From Geoglobus acetivorans (GTDB taxonomy: Archaea; Halobacteriota; Archaeoglobi; Archaeoglobales; Archaeoglobaceae), in NCBI RefSeq assembly GCF_000789255.1, contig NZ_CP009552.1, positions 434,001-498,000 on the forward strand: DNA of 64,000 nt. The letters are read 5' to 3'. The notes beneath the pieces were generated by a model. That model made no database searches and was not told where the DNA came from. It saw nothing but the letters and a program-made list of their open reading frames with translations. Below, piece after piece: positions 44,771-53,501 of this stretch (its first letter is position 1; each line of letters begins with the position of its first letter). Both the position numbers and the translations under genes were made by a program.

Positions 44771-45244
44771 TTAAATACTTTTTGCTTCCTCATCGGCTCT
44801 CTCAATTTCCTCTTTCTTTTTTCTCTGATATTCTCTGACCTTTTCGGCCACTTCTCTGCTTTTTAAGGCGAATATCTTTGCCACCGCAAGGGCAGTATTT
44901 TCGGCGTAAATTACGAGCATCGGGGCAACACCCGAAGGCATGTTTATGCTTGAGAGAATGTCCATGCCAGCAAATTTATCGCTGATGGGTGGCGAGGCGA
45001 TTACCGGCCTGAATGTGTTTGCATCTGCAAACCCGCTCAGGGCATTGCTTCTTCCTGCAATCGTTACGAACACCACGTCATCATCCTCGTATTCTCTCAG
45101 AATTTTCAGGGCTTTTTCGGGAGTTTTGTGAGCCGATGCAATTCTCAAAACGGCTTCAATACCGAAAAATTTCAGCCTTTCAGCTATTTTCTTTCCGTAT
45201 TCCATATCACTTTTCGAACCCATAATTATTACTGCCTTCATCAC
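44771..45244 (-). CDS. purE: AIR carboxylase, class II-like PurE
   Basis: A 157-residue PurE. IIMGSKSDMEYGKKIAERL and RIASAHKTPEKAL are general. VTIAGRSNALSGFADANTF with PVIASPPISDKFAGMDILSS resembles the AGRSN loop of class II enzymes such as animal PAICS rather than the GGAAHLPGM loop of bacterial class I PurE. Class II enzymes carboxylate AIR directly with CO2 and need no PurK. It overlaps the regulator gene by four bases and is followed by purC, the partner fused to it in PAICS. Confidence 0.9.
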   Translation of the reverse strand: MMKAVIIMGSKSDMEYGKKIAERLKFFGIEAVLRIASAHKTPEKALKILREYEDDDVVFVTIAGRSNALSGFADANTFRPVIASPPISDKFAGMDILSSINMPSGVAPMLVIYAENTALAVAKIFALKSREVAEKVREYQRKKKEEIERADEEAKSI

Positions 45245-45531
45245 TCCCTCCTCCTGAGTTCTTCAACAACTCTCTCATACACCTCGAAAAGGTCTTTCAG
45301 AGACTTTAATTTTATAAAATAGTATTTTTCAGGGTGTTTTACCTCGTAATCCAGTATTCCGAGGTCGTAAAGCAGTTTCAGATGTCTTGATGCGTTGTAT
45401 TCTGAAATACCGAGTCTTTCGGCAATTTCATGCACGCTGAGCTTTTCGTTTTTCATGATTTCCTTCAGGATTTTTCTCCGTATTCTTGCCCTCAGCGCTC
45501 TTGCCAGTCTTTCGTCGGGCATCACATCCAC
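45241..45531 (-). CDS. ArsR-type winged-helix regulator
   Basis: A 96-residue DNA-binding protein. [33 protein letters not shown] is a clear ArsR helix-turn-helix and wing. There is no cysteine metal site, so it is not a classical metal sensor. It is translationally coupled on both sides (10 bases with the biotin carboxylase gene, four with purE). It may regulate its own operon, perhaps at the TTGCAA site at 47075-47098; this is inference. Confidence 0.85.
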   Translation of the reverse strand: MDVMPDERLARALRARIRRKILKEIMKNEKLSVHEIAERLGISEYNASRHLKLLYDLGILDYEVKHPEKYYFIKLKSLKDLFEVYERVVEELRRRE

Positions 45532-47075
45532 CCCAGGCTTCTCAGTCTGTGGTATATCTTCCAGGGCTGGCTGACCTTTGCCTCAACAAGTCCCTCTATT
45601 CTTTCGTTTTCAAGATATGCCATAACCGCCGATACTGCGATTGCCACTGGATCGTAATCCTTTCTGACTCCATTCATTCCACGGAAAATGTCGTCCAGCC
45701 TGTGCTTCAGGTGCCTGATGTTTTTGATCGAAGCAAGAACTCTTTCCGGGATGTGTCTCTCGTCAACAAACTTTGTGTGGGTGTTGCCCTTGGCGAACTC
45801 CTCATCCTCCACAACGACCATGTGGAACGGGATGTTCGTCTCCACTCCCTCGATTATGTACTCGTAGAGCGCCCTTCTCATCCTGGCAATTGCCTCTATT
45901 CTGGTTCTTCCCCAGGTTATAAGCTTGGATATCATCGAGTCATAGTATGGTGAGATTTCATAACCCATGTGCACTCCGCTATCCACCCTTACTCCCGGAC
46001 CTCCGGGGGATCTGTAATGCGTTATCCTGCCACTTCTCGGAAGGAAGCTTACAGGGTCTTCGGCATTTATTCTCGCCTCTATGGCATGTCCTCTGATCCT
46101 GACGTCCTCCTGATCGAAACTTATCCCGGTTCCGTATGCTATCCTGATCTGTTCCTTCACTATATCCATCCCGGTAACCATCTCGGTTATTGTGTGCTCA
46201 ACCTGCAATCTTGTGTTCATCTCCAGGAAATACAGCTCTCCATCCTGATACAGGAACTCCATTGTGCCTGCGTTCGTGTATCCAATGTGTCTTGCACCCT
46301 TCACGGCGATTCTTCCAAATTTTTCCCTCATCTCCTCGTCGAATATTGGTGATGGGGCCTCCTCGATCAGCTTCTGATGCCTTCTCTGAATGCTGCACTC
46401 CCTCTCGCCGAGATGGAGGACCTTGTTTCCATCGGACAGAATCTGGAACTCTATGTGTCTGGGTTTTGGAAGGTATTTTTCAATGTAGACTGTTGAATCC
46501 CTGAAATACTTTTCACCGAGCTTTTTGCTTTTTTCAAACGCCCTCCTGACCTCTTCGCTGCTGTAGGCTATTGTTATACCTATTCCACCCCCACCTCCGC
46601 TGGCTTTAATTGCCACAGGGTACCCAATTTTTTCAGCAAAATCAACGGCATCATCCTCGCTTTTGAGGACGTCACTTCCGGGTACCACAGGTACTCCTGC
46701 TTCCTTCATCAACCTCCTGGCGCTGATTTTTGACCCCATTGCCTCGATAACCTCAGGTTTTGGTCCTATGAAGACGAGACCTTCCTCCTCACATCTCCCG
46801 GCAAACTCAGGATTTTCTGCGAGGAATCCGTATCCGGGGTGTATTGCCTCAGCCCCGCTCCTTTTTGCAGCATCGATTATCGCGTCAATGTTCAGGTAGC
46901 TTTTTGATGGCTCGGGCTCTCCTATGAAGTAGCATTCATCAGCATAAACTCTGTGAAACGCATGCAGGTCAGCTTTGGAGTAAACAGCAACAGTTTTAAT
47001 CCCGAGCTCCTTACAGGCTCTCATAACTCTAACTGCTATCTCTCCTCTATTTGCAATCAAAATCTTCCTGAACAT
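45522..47075 (-). CDS. pycA: Biotin carboxylase subunit (pyruvate or acyl-CoA carboxylase)
   Basis: About 517 residues. [71 protein letters not shown] and [20 protein letters not shown] define an ATP-grasp biotin carboxylase. The C-terminus ends without a biotin attachment MKM. It carboxylates biotin using bicarbonate. Archaeal homologues are PycA or AccC; which applies depends on a partner not in the window. The ATG at 47075 is about 28 bases from a TATA element. Confidence 0.92.
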   Translation of the reverse strand: MFRKILIANRGEIAVRVMRACKELGIKTVAVYSKADLHAFHRVYADECYFIGEPEPSKSYLNIDAIIDAAKRSGAEAIHPGYGFLAENPEFAGRCEEEGLVFIGPKPEVIEAMGSKISARRLMKEAGVPVVPGSDVLKSEDDAVDFAEKIGYPVAIKASGGGGGIGITIAYSSEEVRRAFEKSKKLGEKYFRDSTVYIEKYLPKPRHIEFQILSDGNKVLHLGERECSIQRRHQKLIEEAPSPIFDEEMREKFGRIAVKGARHIGYTNAGTMEFLYQDGELYFLEMNTRLQVEHTITEMVTGMDIVKEQIRIAYGTGISFDQEDVRIRGHAIEARINAEDPVSFLPRSGRITHYRSPGGPGVRVDSGVHMGYEISPYYDSMISKLITWGRTRIEAIARMRRALYEYIIEGVETNIPFHMVVVEDEEFAKGNTHTKFVDERHIPERVLASIKNIRHLKHRLDDIFRGMNGVRKDYDPVAIAVSAVMAYLENERIEGLVEAKVSQPWKIYHRLRSLGWM

Positions 47076-47098
47076 TGCATAGTTGCACAATATTGCAA
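47075..47098 (-). promoter_or_regulatory. Candidate operator, TTGCAA-type, at the biotin carboxylase start
   Basis: On the minus strand it holds TTGCAATATTGTGCAA, an imperfect palindrome, then a further GCAA touching the ATG. It lies between TATA and the start codon, so binding should block transcription. It matches the polyferredoxin promoter site (15974-15997) at 18 of 24 positions. Confidence 0.45.
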
Positions 47099-47099
47099 G

Positions 47100-47107
47100 T
47101 TAAATAG
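47100..47107 (-). promoter_or_regulatory. TATA box of the carboxylase operon
   Basis: CTATTTAAC on the minus strand is centred about 28 bases before the biotin carboxylase ATG, implying a leaderless transcript for the seven-gene unit. Confidence 0.5.
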
Positions 47108-47231
47108 TTTTCGAAATCTCAGAAGAGGAAATGCCCTCCAAAAAGGTTCGGCCACTTCCGGTCAGGAATAGGTGGTTTTTTGCCAGCACCAGTAAATGAT
47201 TGGGTGTTGCAATCCTCCGCAGCCGTCTATG

Positions 47232-48074
47232 TTAAAATATCAGTCTCTGAACGGGGATGACGAGGATGTCTCTCGCTCCAGCTTTTTTGAGTTTCTGCAC
47301 AACTTCGAAAAGTTCGCTCTCATGGATCACAACGTGAACTGCAACCATGCCGTTGGATTCGACCCTCATCACGGTTGGCCCCTTCAATCCCGGTGCGACA
47401 CTTTTCACGTCCTCGAGCATATCTTCCGGTACATTCATCATGAGGTATACCATTCCCCTTGCATTCAGAACACTCTCGATGGCAGTTTTAAGGGCCTGAA
47501 CATTGAAGTCATCGATGTAATCTCTGTTGGCTATTAAAACGGCTTCAGTTTCAAGTATCTCGTGAATGACTCTCAGGTTGTTCAGCCGGAGCGTCTCTCC
47601 AGTCGATGTCAGGTCAATAATCGCGTCCGCAATGCCCATCGCGGGGGCGATTTCGCATGCCCCGCTAACCTCAACTATTTCGGCATCAATTCCGTTATTT
47701 TCCAGAAAGCGTTCTGCGATTTTTCTGAATTCAGTGGCGATTGACTTTCCGTTCAGATCATGTATGCTGCTAATTTCGGAATTCTGAGGTATGGCAACCA
47801 CTATCTTTGCCCTGCCGAAACCGAGCCTGAGGAGCACCTCAACATCGACTCCTGTTTCCTCGACCATGTCAAGCCCGGTTATTCCCACCTGTGCGGCATT
47901 TTTGTACACGTATTCCGGAATGTCCTTGGCCCTGACGAAGAGAACAGAGATGTCCTCTCTGTTTGTGCCTGCAACGAGTCTCCTTGTATCCGCCTCTACC
48001 TTTATCCCGGCAGATTTCAGCAGTTCGACTGCTGGTTCCCTGAGCCTTCCTTTATTTGGCAGAGCAATTATCAT
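47232..48074 (-). CDS. hisG: ATP phosphoribosyltransferase, long form
   Basis: A 280-residue first enzyme of histidine synthesis. [53 protein letters not shown] and [19 protein letters not shown] form the catalytic part. The last 75 residues are the regulatory domain of the long form, so histidine feedback without HisZ is expected. The ATG is 27 bases from the symmetric TATA element shared with the divergent gene. No other his gene is near. Confidence 0.95.
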   Translation of the reverse strand: MIIALPNKGRLREPAVELLKSAGIKVEADTRRLVAGTNREDISVLFVRAKDIPEYVYKNAAQVGITGLDMVEETGVDVEVLLRLGFGRAKIVVAIPQNSEISSIHDLNGKSIATEFRKIAERFLENNGIDAEIVEVSGACEIAPAMGIADAIIDLTSTGETLRLNNLRVIHEILETEAVLIANRDYIDDFNVQALKTAIESVLNARGMVYLMMNVPEDMLEDVKSVAPGLKGPTVMRVESNGMVAVHVVIHESELFEVVQKLKKAGARDILVIPVQRLIF

Positions 48075-48096
48075 TCTGACACCACTGCATCAAAGC

Positions 48097-48105
48097 TTTT
48101 TAAAA
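48097..48105. promoter_or_regulatory. Symmetric TATA element serving hisG and the divergent regulator
   Basis: TTTTTAAAA is centred at 48101, which is 27 bases from the hisG ATG on one side and 26 bases from the winged-helix ATG on the other. One element could therefore support two divergent leaderless transcripts, or switch between them. Confidence 0.55.
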
Positions 48106-48126
48106 TCTTTATGGAGAAATTGGAAC

Positions 48127-48525
48127 ATGAAAGTCAGCGAAGCCCCCAGAACAGCAACGTCAATTATAGTCAGGAGTACTGCAAGTGCAAGGATTACCCA
48201 GTCAAAAAATCCGTTTCTCGAACTCATGAGGAGAGTTTTCAGGAAGGAAGAGGTAGCATTAAAGGCGATAAAATTTGTAACTCTTGTTGAAGAGAGGCAG
48301 AAATCCGGAAACCCGCTGAGAGTTGATGAGTGGGAGGAGACGATGAGAATGTTGGAAATGAACAGGTCCTCCTTTTATTCCATGAGAAATAAGCTGCTCG
48401 GTGCGGGAATGATAGCAATAAGGAATGGAGAATACAGGCTTTCGGGAATGTTCAGCAGAGATCTGATGGACATGGCCAGATGGTGGTGGACAGTTGTGCT
48501 TGGAAACGACCCTGAATCACTCTGA
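48127..48525 (+). CDS. Winged-helix-like DNA-binding protein
   Basis: A 132-residue protein. [42 protein letters not shown] reads as a helix-turn-helix with a wing. The N-terminus is Ser/Thr/Arg-rich ([16 protein letters not shown]). The family is not identified. The frame is open upstream to 47791 but that part is antisense to hisG; the ATG 26 bases from the TATA element is preferred. It overlaps the zinc-ribbon gene end-to-end by nine bases. Confidence 0.65.
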   Translation: MKVSEAPRTATSIIVRSTASARITQSKNPFLELMRRVFRKEEVALKAIKFVTLVEERQKSGNPLRVDEWEETMRMLEMNRSSFYSMRNKLLGAGMIAIRNGEYRLSGMFSRDLMDMARWWWTVVLGNDPESL

Positions 48526-48651
48526 TTCCTTTATATCATACTCAACAGACTCAAAACCGCATTTATGGCACTTCTTTGAGGTCCTTTTTGTCCCATTCTG
48601 CTCCTCCGTAGCTATCTCAAGTTCGTTACCGCACACGGGGCATTCGTTCAT
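48517..48651 (-). CDS. Small zinc-ribbon protein
   Basis: A 44-residue protein. [11 protein letters not shown] at the N-terminus and [11 protein letters not shown] near the C-terminus form a four-cysteine zinc ribbon. Such mini-proteins are common in archaea but rarely named. A TATA-like TTTTTAAATG lies about 30 bases upstream of the ATG. Function unknown; a role in transcription or RNA binding is plausible. Confidence 0.65.
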   Translation of the reverse strand: MNECPVCGNELEIATEEQNGTKRTSKKCHKCGFESVEYDIKESE

Positions 48652-48733
48652 TATTAATTATTGAACAATTTTCATTTAAAAATTTTGCTATTTTTTATGT
48701 TGATGCCACTATATTTCCCGGGAATTCAGAAAG

Positions 48734-48744
48734 TTTTATATATT
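48734..48744 (+). promoter_or_regulatory. TATA box of the symporter operon
   Basis: TTTATATATTT is followed about 50 bases later by AAGGTGAT and the ATG of the small membrane peptide, giving a leader of about 20 bases. Confidence 0.55.
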
Positions 48745-48785
48745 TGATACTATGTCGCACTGTAACAAATTGACAAGGTGATGAA

Positions 48786-48881
48786 ATGCTGGGGTTTGGA
48801 GACGCGTGGACGGCAGCAGGATACGTTCTAACTCTGCTGAGTGTGATTGGAGGGATACTGTACGGTCTTTTAAGGAGGTGA
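48786..48881 (+). CDS. Symporter small accessory peptide (31 aa)
   Basis: A 31-residue peptide beginning MLGFGD with one hydrophobic span (AAGYVLTLLSVIGGILYGLL). This matches the recalled 'symporter small accessory protein' type encoded just before SSS-family symporters. AAGGTGAT lies before its ATG and the symporter start is four bases after its stop. It probably stabilises or modulates the symporter in the membrane. Confidence 0.75.
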   Translation: MLGFGDAWTAAGYVLTLLSVIGGILYGLLRR

Positions 48882-48885
48882 TCCG

Positions 48886-50454
48886 GTGAATACGGCGTTT
48901 TTGATTTTTATTGTTGTGCTGTATTTACTTGTAACGGGATATCTCGGGTATTATGGATTCAGAACAACAAAAAGCTCGGAAGATTACCTGGTTGCGGGCA
49001 GGAAAATACATCCTGCGGTAATGGCGTTATCTTACGGGGCGGCGTTCATCTCAACTTCCGCCATCGTCGGGTTCGGAGGTATAGCGAGTATTTTTGGCTT
49101 CCCGCTGCTCTGGCTGGCGTTCATGAACATATTTGTGGGAATAATAATAGCTTATGCGGTCATAGGCAAGAGAGTTCGGAGAAAGGGTCTCGAGCTGAAC
49201 GCACTCACCTTTCCGGAGCTTCTTGGCAGGATGTATGGTTCAAGGTTCATTCAGGTATTCTCCGGACTGGTTGTTTTTCTCTTCATGCCCCTCTACGCGG
49301 GAGTGGTCCTCATCGGAGCAGCAAGGTTCATAGAGGTGTCTCTGAACGTCGATTACAACATTGCTCTGCTCATAATGTCTCTTGTGATAGCTGTTTACGT
49401 CGTCTATGGCGGGATTATTGCGGTTCTCTATACAGATGCCTTCCAGGGGCTGATAATGCTCGCGAGTATGATTCTGCTCCTGGTGTCAGTCTATGCGTGG
49501 TTTGGTGGAGCCGTTCCTGCACACGAAACGCTGACAGGTCTAAGCGACATTGCGATTAAGACGTTTGCAGGTAAGATTGACGGATATGCAGGCTGGACTG
49601 CTTTTCCGAAATTCGGCAGTGAGGCGTGGATAACGCTTGTAACCTCTCTGATCCTTGCTGTGGGTATCGGTGTTCTTGCTCAGCCACAGCTTGCCGTCAG
49701 GTTTATGACTGTTGCAAGCGACAGAGATCTCGACAGGGCAGTACCGGTTGGCTCGATTTTCATATTCTTCACGGTGGGTACGGCATTCATTGTTGGGGCT
49801 CTCAGCAACGCTTACTTCATTGAGACTGCCGGCAAGCCATCCATTGCCGTCGCAGGTGGAAACGTTGACAAGGTAATCCCTGCCTTCATCAATGCCTTCA
49901 TGCCTGACTGGTTTGTGGCGGTGTTTCTTGTAACTCTGCTCGCTGCAGCGATGTCAACACTGAGCAGTCAGTTCCACACCATAGGCTCGGCTTTGGGAAG
50001 GGACGTTTTCCAGGCAGGCTTTCTTGGAGGGAGGCATGCCGAAAGGACGGTCCTCATAACAAGATTTGCAATTGCTGCAGGGATACTTTTCAGCATATTT
50101 CTCGCATACGTTCTGCCTCCCGGAGTCATTGCAAGGGGAACCGCCATGTTCTTCGCTCTCTGCGCTTCATCGTTCATGCCAGCATACATTGGTGGACTTT
50201 ACTGGAACAGAGCAACGAAAACAGCGGCTGAGGCAAGCATAATTTCAGGATTCGTGGTTTCGATGATTTACATTGCCTTCTTCCACATAAAGGAATCTTC
50301 GGCTCTGGGAATAGCAAAAATGCTGTTTGGAAGGGAGGCACTTGCAGGATTCCCGTGGACGGTTCTTGATCCGATGGTTATCGCTCTGCCAGTCTCTGCA
50401 CTGGTTTTTGTAGTTCTCAGTTTTCTGACAGGGGGTGGCCATAGAGGTAGTTGA
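48886..50454 (+). CDS. SSS-family sodium:solute symporter
   Basis: A 522-residue protein with about thirteen membrane spans. YYGFRTTKSSEDYLVAGRK, then YGAAFISTSAIVGFGG, YVVYGGIIAVLYTDAFQG and LAQPQLAVRFMT are SSS-family motifs of the acetate/proline/pantothenate type. The substrate cannot be fixed. AAGGAGGTGATCC before the GTG is a near-perfect ribosome-binding site. Its end overlaps the convergent methylthiotransferase by 38 bases. Confidence 0.92.
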   Translation: MNTAFLIFIVVLYLLVTGYLGYYGFRTTKSSEDYLVAGRKIHPAVMALSYGAAFISTSAIVGFGGIASIFGFPLLWLAFMNIFVGIIIAYAVIGKRVRRKGLELNALTFPELLGRMYGSRFIQVFSGLVVFLFMPLYAGVVLIGAARFIEVSLNVDYNIALLIMSLVIAVYVVYGGIIAVLYTDAFQGLIMLASMILLLVSVYAWFGGAVPAHETLTGLSDIAIKTFAGKIDGYAGWTAFPKFGSEAWITLVTSLILAVGIGVLAQPQLAVRFMTVASDRDLDRAVPVGSIFIFFTVGTAFIVGALSNAYFIETAGKPSIAVAGGNVDKVIPAFINAFMPDWFVAVFLVTLLAAAMSTLSSQFHTIGSALGRDVFQAGFLGGRHAERTVLITRFAIAAGILFSIFLAYVLPPGVIARGTAMFFALCASSFMPAYIGGLYWNRATKTAAEASIISGFVVSMIYIAFFHIKESSALGIAKMLFGREALAGFPWTVLDPMVIALPVSALVFVVLSFLTGGGHRGS

Positions 50455-51694
50455 ACTTCGCCTCGACTATTTTCACTTTTTTGAATTCTCCTATTTTTCC
50501 ACTGTCCAGTATTACCGGGCGGTACGAATCTGTTCTTGAAAGCAGTGTTCCGTTTTTGCCTTCCTTTGTTACAAGAACCCTCTCCGTTTTTCCGATAAAT
50601 TTAATGTTGTTCTCAAGGCCGATCTCTCTCGTAAGCTCCGTAAGCTTTCTGCTCCTTTCCTTTTTGATCCAGTCCGGGATATCTCTGAGCTTCGATGCGG
50701 GAGTTCCTTTCCTCGGTGAGAATCTCGTTATGTTCACGATGTCCGGTTTTGTCCTTTTGATCAGTTCATAACTTCTCCAGAACGATTCTTCGGTTTCTGT
50801 TGGAAAGCCCACGATTATGTCTGTCGAGATAACAACATCATCAAAATTTCCTCTGAACTCTGAAATAACTTCCTCATAATCCTCGACAGTATGTCCCCTT
50901 CTCATATCCTCGAGGATTCTGTTGTCTCCACTCTGCACAGGAATGTGCAGGAACTTGTAGACCTTTTCTGATGAATATGCGTCAATCAGCTCGTCAAGAA
51001 TCAATTTTGCATGCTGGGGATTCATCATCCCCACTCTAACTCTGAAATCTCCTTTAAGGCCGGAAATCTTCTTCAAAAGCTCAGCAAGATTTGTGCCTCT
51101 GTCCATGCCATACGCTCCCGTGTCCTGGGACGTGAGCTGTATTTCTCTGAAACCGGATTTGAGGGCCATTTCGATTTCTCTGGCTATGCTGTCTGGAGAA
51201 AAACTCCTCAGTCTGCCTCTGGCGATTTTTGTTGCGCAGTAGCTGCAGCTCCCGAGACATCCCTCAGAAATGGACACAATGGCGATGGCATTTTCGTTTA
51301 GCCTTCTCTTAAACCTGCAGAGTTCCGATTTGTCCGTGTTGGATACCTCCAGAATTTCGGCTTTTTTTCCCGATATGACATCTTCAACAGCCCTGTCAAT
51401 CACATGAATGTTATCCGGGCTTACAATTGCATCTGAAATTTCAAGCATTCTCTTCCTTGAAATTCTTGCAAGACACCCTGTGGATATCACTCTTTTTCCC
51501 GAATTTTTAAGCTCGGCAATTCTTCTGATGATTTTTCTCTCTGTGTATCCTATCACCCCACAGGTGTTCACGACAACGATGTCTGCGCTTGCATCGGTAT
51601 CCACAATTTCGTATTTTTCTGACAGAATCCCTCTGATCAGGTCTGAGTCTGCCTGGTTCGTTGTGCATCCGTAAGTCTCTATGTATATTTTCAC
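50417..51694 (-). CDS. tRNA t6A37 methylthiotransferase (archaeal CDKAL1/MtaB type)
   Basis: About 425 residues. Cys10, Cys45 and Cys74 in the UPF0004 domain hold one cluster, the radical SAM motif SEGCLGSCSYCATK holds the other, and a TRAM-like domain ends the chain. It converts t6A to ms2t6A in tRNA. The GTG at 51694 is 28 bases from a TATA element; the longer frame to 51760 would add an unrelated tail. Sua5, which makes the t6A precursor, is also in this window. Confidence 0.9.
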   Translation of the reverse strand: MKIYIETYGCTTNQADSDLIRGILSEKYEIVDTDASADIVVVNTCGVIGYTERKIIRRIAELKNSGKRVISTGCLARISRKRMLEISDAIVSPDNIHVIDRAVEDVISGKKAEILEVSNTDKSELCRFKRRLNENAIAIVSISEGCLGSCSYCATKIARGRLRSFSPDSIAREIEMALKSGFREIQLTSQDTGAYGMDRGTNLAELLKKISGLKGDFRVRVGMMNPQHAKLILDELIDAYSSEKVYKFLHIPVQSGDNRILEDMRRGHTVEDYEEVISEFRGNFDDVVISTDIIVGFPTETEESFWRSYELIKRTKPDIVNITRFSPRKGTPASKLRDIPDWIKKERSRKLTELTREIGLENNIKFIGKTERVLVTKEGKNGTLLSRTDSYRPVILDSGKIGEFKKVKIVEAKFNYLYGHPLSEN

Positions 51695-51716
51695 AGTCTG
51701 ATCTGCTCCCGAATGG

Positions 51717-51728
51717 CTATAAAAATTA
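51717..51728 (-). promoter_or_regulatory. TATA box of the methylthiotransferase
   Basis: TAATTTTTATAG on the minus strand is centred 28 bases before the GTG at 51694, implying a leaderless GTG transcript. Confidence 0.5.
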
Positions 51729-51740
51729 ACCCACATGGTA

Positions 51741-51750
51741 AATTTTAAAT
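51741..51750 (+). promoter_or_regulatory. TATA box of the acyl-CoA ligase
   Basis: AATTTTAAAT is centred 26 bases before the ATG at 51772, a leaderless arrangement. Confidence 0.5.
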
Positions 51751-51771
51751 TATTAATCACGTAATTGAGGT

Positions 51772-53499
51772 ATGGATGTGGAAAACATTATTGGTGTTGA
51801 GGGAAAACACCTTGGAGAGGTTAAAATAGAGGAAATTAACAGAGTATGGCTGAAACATTATGATGAATGGGTGAGACCGAGTCTTGAATTCCCTGAAATC
51901 CCGCTTTTCAGGCTCCTTGAAGATACTGCCAGAGCCAAGCCTGAAAACACAGCGATTGTGTTCTTTGGCAAAGAGATCACCTACAGGGAACTTGATGCGC
52001 TTTCGAACAAACTTGCCAGCTATCTGAAATCCCTCGGTGTGAAAAAGGGCGATGGTGTCATACTTGCAATGCCCAACATCCCCCAGTATGTCATTTCATA
52101 CTATGCAGTGCTCAAAGCCGGGGGCATTGTCGTTCAGGCGAATCCAATCTACACGGAGAGGGAATTCAAGCACATCGCCAGCAACAGTGAGGCGAGGATT
52201 GCCATAATTCTTGATCAGATACTCGATAACGTCTATCCTCTGAAGAAAGACGGTTTGGTGGATCACATAATTCTTGCAAAGGTTGAGGACTACCTGCCGT
52301 TTCCACTGAGCTTTCTGTACAGTTTCAAGAAAAAGAAGGTCAGGGTGCCTGCTGTACCTGACATTCATGAATGGAAGGCTGCACTTGCCAGTGAAGAGCT
52401 TAAAGAAAGGCCTGAGGTGAATCCAAAAGAGGACATCGCAGTGCATCAGTACACCGGTGGAACCACGGGCTTTCCGAAGGCTGCCATGCTCACACATTAC
52501 AACCTCGTTGCGAACGTCTATCAGACGATCGAATGGATTCCGGGCAAGGGTGAGGGGGACGTATTCCTTGGCGCGCTGCCCTACTTCCATGTGTTTGGAA
52601 TGACGACAAGCATGAATGCTCCCATAGCCGTCGGAGCCCCAATGATTCTGGTTCCGGATCCGAGAGACATCAAGAGGGTGATACAGGCCATTGATAAATA
52701 CCGGGTTTCAATATTCTGTGGAGTTCCAACACTTTTCAATGCAATTCTGAATCATCCTGACCTCAAAAAGTACGATCTCAGTTCCCTTAAGGCCTGCATA
52801 AGCGGAGCTGCGCCCCTCCCGGTTGAGCTGAAGAGATCGTTCGAAAAAGAGACCGGTTCCAAGCTGATCGAGGGCTATGGGCTGAGCGAGACATCTCCGG
52901 TCACTCACGGAAATCCGTTTTACGGCATGAACAAAGAAGGGAGCATTGGAATCCCGTTCCCCGATACCTACGCCCTCGTCATAGACGAGGAAGGAAAAGT
53001 CCTTCCTGTGGGCGAGATTGGAGAGCTCGCAATCTTCGGCCCACAGGTGATGAAGGGCTACTACAAGATGGAGGAAGAAACAAGAAAAACCTTGGTCAGC
53101 GGATGGCTTCTGACTGGAGACATGGCGAAGATGGACGAGGACGGCTACTTCTACATAGTGGACAGAAAGAAGGACGTCATCATAGCGGGAGGATACAACA
53201 TCTATCCGAGAGAGGTTGAGGAGGTCCTCTACGAACACCCCGCCGTACTTGAGGCTGCGGTTGTTGGTGTCCCTGACAAATACAGGGGAGAGACTGTAAA
53301 GGCATTCATCGTCCTGAGACCCGAACACAGGGGAAAGGTCTCAGAAAAGGACATCGAACAGTTCTGCAGGCAGAAACTTGCAGCCTACAAGGTCCCCAGA
53401 ATAATCGAATTCGTCGACGAACTTCCAAAATCAGCAGTCGGCAAGGTGCTGAGGAGGGTGCTCAGAGACCAGGAAGTTAAGAAAATGGAACAATCCTGA
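51772..53499 (+). CDS. Long-chain fatty-acid/acyl-CoA ligase
   Basis: A 575-residue AMP-forming ligase. YTGGTTGFPKAAMLTHYNL is the P-loop, YGLSETSPVTHGNP the A5 motif, LLTGDMAKMDEDGYFYIVDRKKD and GGYNIYPREVEEVL the hinge, and PKSAVGKVLRRVLR the catalytic lysine. It activates fatty or aromatic acids. Codon use changes around 52960: the 3' part has mostly C-ending codons unlike the 5' part, as if converted by one of the many paralogues in this group. Confidence 0.92.
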   Translation: MDVENIIGVEGKHLGEVKIEEINRVWLKHYDEWVRPSLEFPEIPLFRLLEDTARAKPENTAIVFFGKEITYRELDALSNKLASYLKSLGVKKGDGVILAMPNIPQYVISYYAVLKAGGIVVQANPIYTEREFKHIASNSEARIAIILDQILDNVYPLKKDGLVDHIILAKVEDYLPFPLSFLYSFKKKKVRVPAVPDIHEWKAALASEELKERPEVNPKEDIAVHQYTGGTTGFPKAAMLTHYNLVANVYQTIEWIPGKGEGDVFLGALPYFHVFGMTTSMNAPIAVGAPMILVPDPRDIKRVIQAIDKYRVSIFCGVPTLFNAILNHPDLKKYDLSSLKACISGAAPLPVELKRSFEKETGSKLIEGYGLSETSPVTHGNPFYGMNKEGSIGIPFPDTYALVIDEEGKVLPVGEIGELAIFGPQVMKGYYKMEEETRKTLVSGWLLTGDMAKMDEDGYFYIVDRKKDVIIAGGYNIYPREVEEVLYEHPAVLEAAVVGVPDKYRGETVKAFIVLRPEHRGKVSEKDIEQFCRQKLAAYKVPRIIEFVDELPKSAVGKVLRRVLRDQEVKKMEQS

Positions 53500-53501
53500 T
53501 A

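Noticed and set aside
47791-48126. N-terminal extension of the winged-helix protein
   Set aside because: The extension is antisense to hisG, and the ATG at 48127 has correct TATA spacing.
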